DNA from: Anthropogastromicrobium sp963626545
GTDB taxonomy: Bacteria > Bacillota > Clostridia > Lachnospirales > Lachnospiraceae
Length of the DNA: 64,000 nt
Assembly: GCA_963626545.1 (NCBI GenBank)
Contig: CAVFYJ010000003.1
Location: 15,661 to 79,660 of the forward strand
Direction: 5' to 3'
A model generated the notes under the pieces. That model did no database searches and was not told the origin of the DNA. It was given only the letters and a program-made list of their open reading frames with translations. The translations under genes and the position numbers were made by a program. Each line of letters starts with the position of its first letter. Within the stretch, counting starts at the first letter, position 1. This document shows, in pieces, positions 34,824 through 43,159 of the stretch.

Positions 34824-36789
34824 GAAGAAAACGCAGATGCATGAGTTGCAGGAGGAAGGCGGCGTAAGGAAAGAAAGCACTGGAAGATCTGCGAAGCTCA
34901 ATCACGATATTACACTTGAGGAGATTGAGGCCGCATGTCGCGCACACCAGAAGGAAAACGATAACCGAAATATGGCAGAGGAGTGCCGCACCATCGCCAG
35001 AGAGCAAAAAGAGAAGATGCAGGCGCAATTTGTGCAGGGAAAAACGCAAAAGCGTCATATCCTGCTTCGCCTTGGTCGCTATCTGTGGCAGTTTAAGGCA
35101 TGGCTTTTCCTTGCAATTGTGTTAAGCATCAGCTCCAATTTGTTGTCCTTGGCAGGTCCAATGTACTCTGGCTACGCTGTCGATGCCATGGTAGGCAAGG
35201 GTCAGGTCGATATGGCTCGCGTCATCCAGTGCTGTGAGATTATGATTGCACTGTATCTGGCATCCGCCGCGCTTGCTTATGTGCTCAATCTTGTCATGCT
35301 CCAGATCACAAAGCGCATTGTCTCTACGATGCGAAGCAACATTTTCGACCGTTTGATGCGTCTGCCAGTCAGCTTTTTTGATACACACGCCGCAGGCGAC
35401 ATCATCAGCCGCATTACTTATGATGTTGATACGATCAACACGAGCCTTTCGAATGATGTTGTATCACTGGCAGCAAGCTTTATCACGGTAATCGGTTCGC
35501 TTGTCATGATGCTTCTCATTTCACCGCCACTTGTACTGATCTTTGTCGTTACCGTTCCGCTTACGATCTTTTTTATTAAGAAACTGACCGGGCTGACAAG
35601 ACCACTTTTCCGCGCCCGCTCTGGAAAACTTGGCGAATTAAACGGCTTTATTGAGGAGATGCTTTCTGGTCAGAAGAGCTTAAAGGCGTACCATCAGGAA
35701 GTCAACACGATTGGCAAGTTTCAGGCGAAAAATGAGGAGGCAGTCGATGCCTATTATCGCGCCGATTACATGGGCAGCATGGTCGGTCCGTCTGTAAACC
35801 TTGTCAACAACGTATCGCTTGCGCTCGTCACGATCTTCGGTGCGATTCGCTTTATCTTTGGACAGATGACACTCGGAAATATTTCTTCCTTCGTCTTGTA
35901 TTCCAGAAAATTCTCAGGTCCGATCAACGAGTCTGCGAACATCATGAGTGAGCTTCAGTCTGCGCTCGCCGCCGCCGAGCGCGTGTTTCGTCTGCTTGAC
36001 GAGACCGAGGAGCCGGCAGACAGCACAGACGCGAAGGTACTTACCGATATCTACGGCGATGTCGAGCTGTCTCATGTAAGCTTTGGCTACACAAAGGATC
36101 ACACGATTATCCATGACTTAAGCTTACACGCAGAACCGGGCAAGCTGATTGCAATCGTTGGTCCGACTGGCGCAGGAAAGACTACCATCATCAATCTGCT
36201 GATGCGTTTCTATGATATCGACAGCGGAAAGATCACCATTGATGGAAACGATATTACGCAGGTGACAAGAGACAGTTTGCGCCGCGCCTTTGCCATGGTG
36301 TTACAGGATACATGGCTGTTCCATGGAACGATTTATGAAAATATCGCGTATGGCAAGCCAGATGCTACACTTGAGGATGTACAGCGTGTCTGTAAGGCTG
36401 CCCGCATTCACAACTATATCATGCGCCTTCCAAAACAGTATGACACGGTATTGACAGACGATGGACGAAATATCTCTAAGGGCCAGAAGCAGCTATTAAC
36501 CATCGCCAGAGCGATGCTTCTTGACGCGCATATGCTGATTCTTGACGAGGCAACATCAAACGTCGATACGAGAACGGAGCTTCAAATTCAGGAGGCGATG
36601 CTTGAGTTGATGAAGAACAAGACCTGCTTTGTCATTGCGCACCGCCTGTCCACGATTCAGAATGCAGATTGTATTCTTGTTGTGCGGGAAGGTGAAGTTA
36701 TCGAGCAGGGAACACATGATGAACTGATGGAAAAGCATGGATTCTATCGTTCGCTGTATGATTCACAGTTTGCAGGAAAACAGATTTAA
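34816..36789 (+). CDS. heterodimeric ABC exporter, catalytically competent subunit
   Basis: This 657-residue half-transporter has an N-terminal cytoplasmic extension of about 85 charged residues, then six hydrophobic segments and an ATPase domain. Walker A is GPTGAGKTT, Walker B MLILDEATSNVD with the catalytic Glu, and the H-loop VIAHRLS is intact. The signature is altered to ISKGQKQLL. That change matches the degenerate Walker B of the other subunit: together they build one inactive and one active ATP site. The start follows GGGAGGTGG and overlaps the previous gene by eight bases. The role of the extension is unknown. Confidence 0.94.
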   Translation: MSEKKTQMHELQEEGGVRKESTGRSAKLNHDITLEEIEAACRAHQKENDNRNMAEECRTIAREQKEKMQAQFVQGKTQKRHILLRLGRYLWQFKAWLFLAIVLSISSNLLSLAGPMYSGYAVDAMVGKGQVDMARVIQCCEIMIALYLASAALAYVLNLVMLQITKRIVSTMRSNIFDRLMRLPVSFFDTHAAGDIISRITYDVDTINTSLSNDVVSLAASFITVIGSLVMMLLISPPLVLIFVVTVPLTIFFIKKLTGLTRPLFRARSGKLGELNGFIEEMLSGQKSLKAYHQEVNTIGKFQAKNEEAVDAYYRADYMGSMVGPSVNLVNNVSLALVTIFGAIRFIFGQMTLGNISSFVLYSRKFSGPINESANIMSELQSALAAAERVFRLLDETEEPADSTDAKVLTDIYGDVELSHVSFGYTKDHTIIHDLSLHAEPGKLIAIVGPTGAGKTTIINLLMRFYDIDSGKITIDGNDITQVTRDSLRRAFAMVLQDTWLFHGTIYENIAYGKPDATLEDVQRVCKAARIHNYIMRLPKQYDTVLTDDGRNISKGQKQLLTIARAMLLDAHMLILDEATSNVDTRTELQIQEAMLELMKNKTCFVIAHRLSTIQNADCILVVREGEVIEQGTHDELMEKHGFYRSLYDSQFAGKQI

Positions 36790-36824
36790 GAAAATAAATC
36801 TAAGAAAGGAAAAACGGATTTATT

Positions 36825-37163
36825 ATGAAAGAATTATCAAAGACCGAACTTTTAATTATGAAATGCGTCTGGGGTTCCGACCGTCCAGTGACGGCGACCC
36901 AGATTCAGAAGCTTTTGCTGGAAAAGTATCAGACCGAGCTTGATCGCAGATCGCTCGGCACGCTGATGTATCGCCTCGATCAGAAGGGTTACGTCAACGT
37001 CGATGTCAGCACACGTGTGAACCTCTACACAGCGAAGGTAAAGGAAGAAGATGCCAGAAAGAAGAAGGGAAGAGAAATCTTGAAGCTTTGGTATAATGGC
37101 TCTCTCGATCAGCTTGTCTCAGATCTCTACAGTGCAGAGGATGAAGATGAGGAAGATGAGTAG
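36825..37163 (+). CDS. BlaI/MecI/CopY-family transcriptional repressor
   Basis: This 112-residue winged-helix protein has the family N-terminus LSKTELLIMKCVWGSDRPVT and the recognition region SLGTLMYRLDQKGYV. The C-terminus is an acidic tail (EDEDEEDE). It is slightly shorter than BlaI (about 126). It lies 35 bases after the exporter and 24 before an M56 peptidase gene, the usual BlaR1 partner. By analogy, a signal sensed by the M56 protein would lead to cleavage of this repressor. Likely targets are the exporter operon and perhaps the promoter at 38727. Confidence 0.93.
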   Translation: MKELSKTELLIMKCVWGSDRPVTATQIQKLLLEKYQTELDRRSLGTLMYRLDQKGYVNVDVSTRVNLYTAKVKEEDARKKKGREILKLWYNGSLDQLVSDLYSAEDEDEEDE

Positions 37164-37187
37164 GCTATTCGAGGAGGTGAAAAATGA

Positions 37188-38612
37188 TTGACGGAAACAA
37201 TAGATGGGCTTAATTTTTTCATTGAATGGATGCTAGTAGTGTTTTGGTTCATCTTTCTGACTGGCCTTACCGGAAGCATCTTAGCAGGTCTATGGCGCTT
37301 TGCGCGAAAAAAACACGTTGGACAAGATACCATTTTTATGCGAATGCTTCTCTGGCCGGTGCTAGTTAGCTTCTTCGTTCCGGTTCTTTTTTGGTACTGG
37401 CAGCAAAAAGAGGGCGGAAAGGCATTTCAGTACGAAATGTTTCGCTCTGCGGGGCTGATCAGCATTTTATTAAGTGCGATGGCTGTTCTTTGGATAATCG
37501 GAGCCGTGCGAAAGACGATTCTTACTGCGAAACAGCTTTATTGTCTGCATGAATTAAAAGTGGATGTGCATCAATATAAAACAGAGGTGACAAAACAAGA
37601 ACTGCTGACATTAGTAGCTGCACAAAAAATAGTCGATGCGCTTCGCACTCAAATGGGTATCAAACGCCGTATTTGTGTTCTTGCAAGTCCAGAAATCGTG
37701 TCACCAATGACAATGGGCTATCTGCATCCGTGTGTATTCATTCCAACAGGAGAGATTGATGCAGAGGCATTACAGCTGATTCTCGTGCATGAGCTGACGC
37801 ATATTCGCCACAGAGACTTTTTAATGAAGCAGATGATGCTTGTGATTTCTAGTTTGTATTGGTTTTGTCCGGGAGTAAAGAAACTGTTTTCACAGTTGAA
37901 TGTCTGCAATGAGTATTATTGCGATCTTGACAGCATTGAGCAGCTTGGCATCGAGCGTCATGCTTACTTTTCACAGATTCGTGCCTTTGCTGCTGACCAG
38001 AAGCAGAGGCGTGCGTATGCATATTCGGCATTGTGTGAAAATAAAAATACGCTCAAAGCGCGTGAGCGTGCGGTAAAAGAGACACAGCTTGCAAAAGAAA
38101 ATAATACATTCACGACAGCGGGACGTGTAACGGCAGTCCTTTTAGCAGGTATTTTTTTATGTATAAGTGTCTATACGATCAGCTTTGCGTCTGTTGTCGG
38201 CTACGATGCTGCAATGAAATGGATCACATCAGAAGAAACAGAGCGTCAGGAGAAGCAGGCAATAACGGATGCGTCGAGCCTTCACTTTACGGGCGAGCAG
38301 ATCAAAAGTGAAGAATTGATTGCAAAGGCTTCGGTATCAAAGCATGGATCAGATGCACAAGAATGGACGCTGCAAAAAGGTCAGGAGATTCAGTTTGGGC
38401 CGTTCTACAAAGAAAAAGGTGAGAGTATATGGGTTTATACTTACGCGAACTATAAAGTAGAATATGGAATCATCTGCGACACAAAAAGGCGTTGTCTCGA
38501 AGGAAAGAATGAAGGTCATAACTTTGATATTGATGAGAGCGGGCTGTATTATGTCTTTATCCGGAATTGGTCAGGAGAGCGAACCGAAGGAGGATCATTA
38601 GTGGTACAGTGA
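37188..38612 (+). CDS. BlaR1-like M56 membrane metallopeptidase
   Basis: This 474-residue membrane protein has hydrophobic segments near residues 10-32, 45-65 and 85-105, a cytoplasmic zinc protease domain with HELTHIRHRDF and CNEYYCDLDSIEQLG, a fourth segment near 310-330, and an extracellular C-terminal domain of about 130 residues. The last part does not look like a penicillin-binding domain, so the signal is probably not a beta-lactam. It starts with TTG, nine bases after GAGGAGGTG. An ATG at 37184, better spaced, opens only a nine-codon frame. It is the expected partner of the BlaI-like repressor. Confidence 0.88.
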   Translation: MTETIDGLNFFIEWMLVVFWFIFLTGLTGSILAGLWRFARKKHVGQDTIFMRMLLWPVLVSFFVPVLFWYWQQKEGGKAFQYEMFRSAGLISILLSAMAVLWIIGAVRKTILTAKQLYCLHELKVDVHQYKTEVTKQELLTLVAAQKIVDALRTQMGIKRRICVLASPEIVSPMTMGYLHPCVFIPTGEIDAEALQLILVHELTHIRHRDFLMKQMMLVISSLYWFCPGVKKLFSQLNVCNEYYCDLDSIEQLGIERHAYFSQIRAFAADQKQRRAYAYSALCENKNTLKARERAVKETQLAKENNTFTTAGRVTAVLLAGIFLCISVYTISFASVVGYDAAMKWITSEETERQEKQAITDASSLHFTGEQIKSEELIAKASVSKHGSDAQEWTLQKGQEIQFGPFYKEKGESIWVYTYANYKVEYGIICDTKRRCLEGKNEGHNFDIDESGLYYVFIRNWSGERTEGGSLVVQ

Positions 38613-38726
38613 ACGACGTATTGCGTAGAGCACATGGAATGACAGCGTGAATGAGAAAAATAGACAAAAAAAGTGGAACGATAAGAAAAAAATGTAAAAA
38701 AATATAAAAAATAACAAGATTACTGC

Positions 38727-38782
38727 TTGACAGATTCGTAACATTATGTTAGTATAGCAACAAGATGTTACGAATCTTTTTT
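38727..38782 (+). promoter_or_regulatory. consensus promoter embedded in a 12-bp inverted repeat
   Basis: TTGACA (38727-38732), 17 bases and TAGTAT (38750-38755). GATTCGTAACAT fills the spacer (38733-38744) and its exact reverse complement ATGTTACGAATC lies just past the start site (38765-38776), followed by six T. A second dyad TAACAT-T-ATGTTA spans 38739-38751. As DNA this looks like an operator. As RNA read from upstream it would be a terminator. The rest of 38613-38921 is AT-rich leader with no gene. Confidence 0.75.
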
Positions 38783-38840
38783 ACTATACTAGTTGTATTA
38801 GTTATATTGATTATACATTGATTGTTTTCTACTTGCAATG

Positions 38841-38914
38841 TACAAAGGCGCCGAAGGTAAGTAGGGGGGATCAGTTGTGTAAAATAAATTACAAAGGCGA
38901 AAGCCTAGAAGGGA
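38841..38914 (+). other. 5' leader with repeated TACAAAGGCG and a GAAA-tetraloop hairpin
   Basis: TACAAAGGCG occurs at 38841-38850 and 38890-38899. The second is part of AGGC-GAAA-GCCT, a compact GNRA-type hairpin just before the ribosome binding site of the exported protein gene. The leader is about 160 bases long. I could not match it to a known riboswitch. Confidence 0.5.
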
Positions 38915-38921
38915 GATTTCT

Positions 38922-39317
38922 ATGAAAAAGAAAGGCTTAGCAGCCGCATTGGCTATGCTGACGCTGGCAACGACGGGAACTGCGTTTGCAGCGACAAGTT
39001 ACTGGATTCCAGTATACTACAATAATGAGGGATATAATTCTACACCGGTTAAAAAGGAAATTCCAGCAGATCATGCATATGTAAAGGCTCTTGGAAGCAA
39101 TCATAATGAGCTTCCTACAAATTATATTGTTATTGCAAACAATGGTGTGCAGATGACGCAGGGATCTATTAACTTTATGAATTCTGATCGTAGTAAACAT
39201 TCAATTCCATACAAAGCAGCGTATTATAATTATGCGGATTATTGTATGCTTCGTGCAAATTCAGGCTCTACAACTGCAAATTATACAGTTTGGGGTGAGT
39301 GGAATCCAAACGGCTAA
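38922..39317 (+). CDS. small exported protein of unknown function, bacteriocin-like context
   Basis: This 131-residue protein has a clear signal peptide (basic MKKKG, hydrophobic core, AFA before ATSYW at about residue 24). The mature part of about 107 residues is rich in Tyr, Asn, Trp and Ser, has one Cys, and ends LRANSGSTTANYTVWGEWNPNG in character (residues 110-131). The end recalls DUF2712-type small exported proteins, and the size and operon recall lactococcin 972-like bacteriocins, but neither match is firm. It is the first gene behind a strong promoter, followed by a hairpin, a lipoprotein and an ABC cassette. It starts after AGAAGGGAG. Confidence 0.85.
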   Translation: MKKKGLAAALAMLTLATTGTAFAATSYWIPVYYNNEGYNSTPVKKEIPADHAYVKALGSNHNELPTNYIVIANNGVQMTQGSINFMNSDRSKHSIPYKAAYYNYADYCMLRANSGSTTANYTVWGEWNPNG

Positions 39318-39339
39318 TTGCAGAAAAGTTTAATAATGC

Positions 39340-39377
39340 AAATATCCCCTTGGAGTTTAGGCTCTGAGGGGATATTT
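39340..39377 (+). terminator. hairpin between exported protein and lipoprotein genes
   Basis: AAATATCCCC (39340-39349) pairs perfectly with GGGGATATTT (39368-39377) over ten bases. The following run is A-rich, so it is a partial terminator or mRNA-stabilising stem. It would let the first gene be expressed above the transporter genes. Confidence 0.7.
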
Positions 39378-39395
39378 AAAAAGGAGAAGTTGAAA

Positions 39396-40520
39396 ATGAA
39401 GAATAATAATCAAAAATTTCTAGTAATATTTGTTAGTATGGTGTTATTAACTTTAGCAGGATGTAGATTTAAGAGAGAGATTTCAGTTTTGTTACCTACT
39501 GAAAGTGAAGAACAAATTCAAGCTGGAAGTAATACTAGTATAGAAAAAGAAGATGACAGAACTTATTTGGAATCCATAAAATTAAAGAGAAAAGACAATA
39601 CGGATTTAAATCAGTTTGCACAACTGTTATTAGGAGTACCAACAATAGAGGAAGCAGAGCAGTACAAGCCGAAACATTACTTGGGTGATTATTATTATGA
39701 GAAAGAGGGAATAGTGGCAAATTACGTAAAAGAGTTTGTTATTAGTTATAGAGATGAAAATGATGGAATGGCTTCTACATATAGTCGTTTAATGAATCCA
39801 ATCGGTGATGGGAGTTTGCTAAGAGAAACGTACCCAGAAGAATCGTTGGATTCTTGTACGAAGGAGCAGGCAGTAAAATCTTGTGAAAAATATGCAAGAT
39901 TATGTGGATATGAGGATGCAGAGATTTCTTCGTATGCAATTACATTAGATGCAATTCAAAATATTGAAAAAAAATTACAGTATACGATTAGTGCTCCAGG
40001 AGAAGGCTATGAGGTTATAACAAGAGGACAAGTGGAGCAATTAAGAGATGAAGGGAAAGAGGCAGAGGCGGATGCATTGTACGATAAAATGGATTCGGGA
40101 TTTAAGAGAAATTTGCCTTGGAAAAAGGAATATGAGGCGATGCTTCTGGTATATAAGTTAAAGTTAAATGGAGTCTTAATGGATAGTGGGCAATTAGAGA
40201 TTGTATATCTTCCTTACCAAAATAAAGTAGCTATTTTGAGTGCGGATCTTCCATATGAATCAGAAGAAATTTCAGAAAAACATGAGTTGGTTTCAAAAGA
40301 AAAAGCCATGTCACAAGCAATACAGACATTGGGAACAAATATTACAATTGATACGATTTCTCTAGTTTATGTAATAGAATATAACGCGGATGGGGAAAAC
40401 TATGCGGTTCCTGCATGGCGAGTTGATTATATTCAAAATAATACAGATGAATCTGTAATTGCTGGAAGAACAGGAACAATTTATATTGATGCGGTAAGTG
40501 GATTTGTAGTAAATAATTGA
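39396..40520 (+). CDS. putative lipoprotein of ABC cassette II
   Basis: This 374-residue protein has a lipoprotein signal (hydrophobic residues 7-20, lipobox LAGC at about 18-21). The body is acidic and polar. Near the C-terminus YAVPAWRVDY is followed by IYIDAVSGFVV, similar in order and spacing to the lipoprotein at 17952. The gene is very AT-rich compared with flanking operons. The start at 39396 follows AAGGAGAAG. It lies between the exported small protein and two permeases, so a surface role in immunity or sensing for that protein is plausible but unproven. Confidence 0.82.
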   Translation: MKNNNQKFLVIFVSMVLLTLAGCRFKREISVLLPTESEEQIQAGSNTSIEKEDDRTYLESIKLKRKDNTDLNQFAQLLLGVPTIEEAEQYKPKHYLGDYYYEKEGIVANYVKEFVISYRDENDGMASTYSRLMNPIGDGSLLRETYPEESLDSCTKEQAVKSCEKYARLCGYEDAEISSYAITLDAIQNIEKKLQYTISAPGEGYEVITRGQVEQLRDEGKEAEADALYDKMDSGFKRNLPWKKEYEAMLLVYKLKLNGVLMDSGQLEIVYLPYQNKVAILSADLPYESEEISEKHELVSKEKAMSQAIQTLGTNITIDTISLVYVIEYNADGENYAVPAWRVDYIQNNTDESVIAGRTGTIYIDAVSGFVVNN

Positions 40521-40551
40521 TGCGATATGCAATAGAGCGGAGGTGAAAAAT

Positions 40552-41346
40552 ATGAACTGCCTTAGAATGGATTTGAGGAGAAGTATTTTTTGCAAAAAAT
40601 TTGTATTCATTGTAATAGTGGCACTTTTGGTTCTGTTTGCTTCAACATGGAATGAATTTCAAAGTTATACATGGTGGGGAAATTCAACAGGGATGCAGGG
40701 GTGCGTAAATATATTATATAATAGTTTGGCGTTTGATAAATTTAAAGTGGTTATTGTATTCTTGCTCGGTGGCCTTTACACAGGCAGCTATTGCAGCGAT
40801 GAAAATAGTCGATATTTGCGTTCGATTCTTAATAGAACAACACTTTTGTCGTACACGATCAGTCGTTTTGTTATTAATTTTCTTGCGATCATGTTGGGAA
40901 TGATAATAGTAGTTGGACTCTATCTTGTTGTAAGTGTTTGCATGGGTTTGCCATTGATGTCATTGGGAATGAAAGACCTTTATTATGGTGTTTTTTCATG
41001 GAATCATCCGATTTTGTATTCAGTCATGATGGCACTTCAGTTTGGGGTGATCACAGTTGCTTGTAGTGGCACTGGATTATTACTTTCTGTTTATCAGCCT
41101 AATTTATTTGTGGCAGTTGGAATGTGTGGCCTTACGTTCTATGCAGCGGCTTCCTATATTCCATATAGCAGCATATTTAGCATATTGGGACTGATTTCTA
41201 TGATGCCAACATTTTCAGCAGGAACTGCTACTCCACATACACTTATGTTTTTATGGGGGATGCTGTATCCGTTTACTGTATATGCATTTTGTGCATTTTT
41301 CTTTGCGAGAAGACTAGAATGGAGGAAAAAACATGGGCTTATTTAA
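40552..41346 (+). CDS. ABC-2 type permease, cassette II, subunit A
   Basis: This 264-residue membrane protein has about six hydrophobic segments. The loop after the second reads CSDENSRYLRSILNRT, placed like the matching loop in the permease at 21715. The start at 40552 follows GCGGAGGTG; a GTG at 40543 overlaps that site. Its end overlaps the next gene by 14 bases. It forms a transporter with the next two products. Confidence 0.82.
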   Translation: MNCLRMDLRRSIFCKKFVFIVIVALLVLFASTWNEFQSYTWWGNSTGMQGCVNILYNSLAFDKFKVVIVFLLGGLYTGSYCSDENSRYLRSILNRTTLLSYTISRFVINFLAIMLGMIIVVGLYLVVSVCMGLPLMSLGMKDLYYGVFSWNHPILYSVMMALQFGVITVACSGTGLLLSVYQPNLFVAVGMCGLTFYAAASYIPYSSIFSILGLISMMPTFSAGTATPHTLMFLWGMLYPFTVYAFCAFFFARRLEWRKKHGLI

Positions 41347-42238
41347 ACGTTCAATGGCAGTTACTTCCATTAATTTTAATTGTTGGAGACAGGACTTTCG
41401 AGTAAAATTTATTTTTTTATTTACTGCACTTATTGTTTTTAATACATTGAAGCCTATTTTGCAGTACGGACTAGACAATGGTGCAGTATCGACACCACTT
41501 CTTCTTCCATTACTGTTTGGAAGTACAGAGATTTCAATTGGAACACCCAAAATTTGTTTCCATGTCGGACTTATTTTATTACTCTGTGATGCACCATTTT
41601 ATTATCCAATTACACCATATGCAATCATGAGGAGCAAACGTTCTGGATGGTGCATTGGTACTTGTCTGTACATAGCAGCAGTTTCACTTGTTTATATCGC
41701 ATTTATTACAGTTTGCGCAGCACTGGTAGCCGTTCCAATTCTTTCCTTGAGGGACAGTTGGGATGGAGCAGCAGCGGATCTTATTTATGGAACCTCACAG
41801 ATGAGTAAAGAGCAATTAGCTCAATTATATCCAGCGATTATTCCAATTGCAGTTGTAAAATATTTATACCCGAGTGGAGCAACACTTTATACGTTTCTGA
41901 CAGCATGGGCTTCCTTTACACTGCTTGGCATGATTTTGTATTTGGTTAGCTTACTTAGCAAAAATATATTATGGGGACTAGCTGTGACTGGAATTATTGT
42001 TTTTCTCGATCCGATACTGACATGGTTTACATTTTCGAAAAAATTCTGGCTTCAATATTTTTCGCCTGTCTGCTGGACAAGCGTAGAGTCACTAGACGTT
42101 GTACAGGCGCATCGGGCACTCACGATTCCAGCAATTTCAGCTCTGTATGCAATTTTGTTGTTAGCATCCTTTGTGGCAATTTACTACCAGAGCAAACGAA
42201 TCATGATAACGGATTTACAGGGAAATAACGACCAATAA
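41333..42238 (+). CDS. ABC-2 type permease, cassette II, subunit B
   Basis: This 301-residue membrane protein has about six hydrophobic segments and a long extracytoplasmic loop near residues 135-180. Size and order match the second permease of cassette I (22497). The start lies inside the preceding gene, after GGAGG, which implies coupled translation. The DNA is AT-rich like the rest of the cassette. The ATPase gene follows 36 bases later. Confidence 0.8.
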   Translation: MGLFKRSMAVTSINFNCWRQDFRVKFIFLFTALIVFNTLKPILQYGLDNGAVSTPLLLPLLFGSTEISIGTPKICFHVGLILLLCDAPFYYPITPYAIMRSKRSGWCIGTCLYIAAVSLVYIAFITVCAALVAVPILSLRDSWDGAAADLIYGTSQMSKEQLAQLYPAIIPIAVVKYLYPSGATLYTFLTAWASFTLLGMILYLVSLLSKNILWGLAVTGIIVFLDPILTWFTFSKKFWLQYFSPVCWTSVESLDVVQAHRALTIPAISALYAILLLASFVAIYYQSKRIMITDLQGNNDQ

Positions 42239-42274
42239 TGAGTGATCGGAAAGAGAAAGTGAGGAATGCATAGA

Positions 42275-42922
42275 ATGATAGAAATAAAAGATTTGACAAA
42301 GAGCTTTGATGGAGTAGAAGTTCTTTCGCATATTAGCATGACGCTAGAAAAAGGAAAAATTTATGGTCTTGTTGGACGAAATGGTTCCGGAAAAACGATG
42401 CTGATGAAGCATATTTTGGGATTTGTTTCGCCCACATCCGGAACAATTACAATTGACGGTAAAATACTTGGAAAGGATATTGATGCGCCAGATAATATCG
42501 GAGCCATTATTGAAAATCCAGGATTTCTTCCCGGCTATTCTGGCTTTCGCAATTTGAAGATGCTTGCGTCTATTCGTCACAAGATTTCCGATGAAGAGAT
42601 CAAGAATGCAATTCGTCTTGTAGGACTAGATCCAGAGAGTAAGAAGCATGTCGGAAAATATTCGCTCGGTATGCGTCAGCGTCTTGGACTGGCACAGGCA
42701 CTAATGGAACATCCAGATATTCTTCTTTTGGATGAGCCATTGTCTGGATTGGATAACGATGGCGTGCAGGAAATGTATCAGATTCTTTTAAATCAGAAAG
42801 AAGAGGGGAAGCTGATTGTTGTCGCCAGTCATAGCAGCGAGGACATTCGTGTGCTGTGTGATGAGATTTTTCATTTCGACAAGGGAAAGATGATTGAGCA
42901 TCAAATGGCGGGCGCAGAATAA
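42275..42922 (+). CDS. ABC transporter ATP-binding protein, BcrA-like, cassette II
   Basis: This 215-residue ATPase has Walker A GRNGSGKT, signature YSLGMRQRLGLAQA, Walker B ILLLDEPLSGLD and an intact H-loop (VVASHSSED). It has the same length as the cassette I ATPase at 23472 and is clearly its paralogue. The start at 42275 is nine bases after GAGGA; the ATG at 42266 is too close to that site. It energises the two permeases just upstream. ATPases of this group often serve in resistance to or export of peptides. Confidence 0.92.
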   Translation: MIEIKDLTKSFDGVEVLSHISMTLEKGKIYGLVGRNGSGKTMLMKHILGFVSPTSGTITIDGKILGKDIDAPDNIGAIIENPGFLPGYSGFRNLKMLASIRHKISDEEIKNAIRLVGLDPESKKHVGKYSLGMRQRLGLAQALMEHPDILLLDEPLSGLDNDGVQEMYQILLNQKEEGKLIVVASHSSEDIRVLCDEIFHFDKGKMIEHQMAGAE

Positions 42923-43047
42923 AAAATGTCTAAGGATGCACATACGACAGCGCAGTATGCGGCATTTGGAACCGCAGCGAAGTAAAAAAGCGACAGGAAC
43001 GTGCCTTCATCACTTCGCAGTTTTGTCAAAGTGAAGCAAAAAAGTAC

Positions 43048-43076
43048 TTGACAATGGCAACACAGAATAATATAAT
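43048..43076 (+). promoter_or_regulatory. consensus promoter ahead of the oligopeptide-binding protein
   Basis: TTGACA (43048-43053), a 17-base spacer and TATAAT (43071-43076), an ideal sigma-A promoter. Transcription would begin near 43083. Confidence 0.9.
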
Positions 43077-43104
43077 AAAAAGCAGTTGAATAACGAAAGA
43101 AAAG

Positions 43105-43159
43105 AAAGCAAAGGATAATCAATGGCGATTAGAGGTGCCATTCTTTCCTTTGCTTTTTT
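43105..43159 (+). terminator. strong terminator inside the leader (attenuator or small RNA end)
   Basis: AAAGCAAAGGA (43105-43115) pairs perfectly with TCCTTTGCTTT (43146-43156). An inner stem pairs AATGGC with GCCATT (43121-43142). Six T end the structure. It lies between the promoter and the coding start at 43212, so most transcripts would stop after about 77 bases unless it is overridden. Confidence 0.85.

Noticed and set aside
38841..38914. Cyclic di-GMP riboswitch before the exported protein gene
   Set aside because: The AGGCGAAAGCC stem looked suggestive, but the conserved ligand-binding core and second stem of GEMM RNAs are absent.
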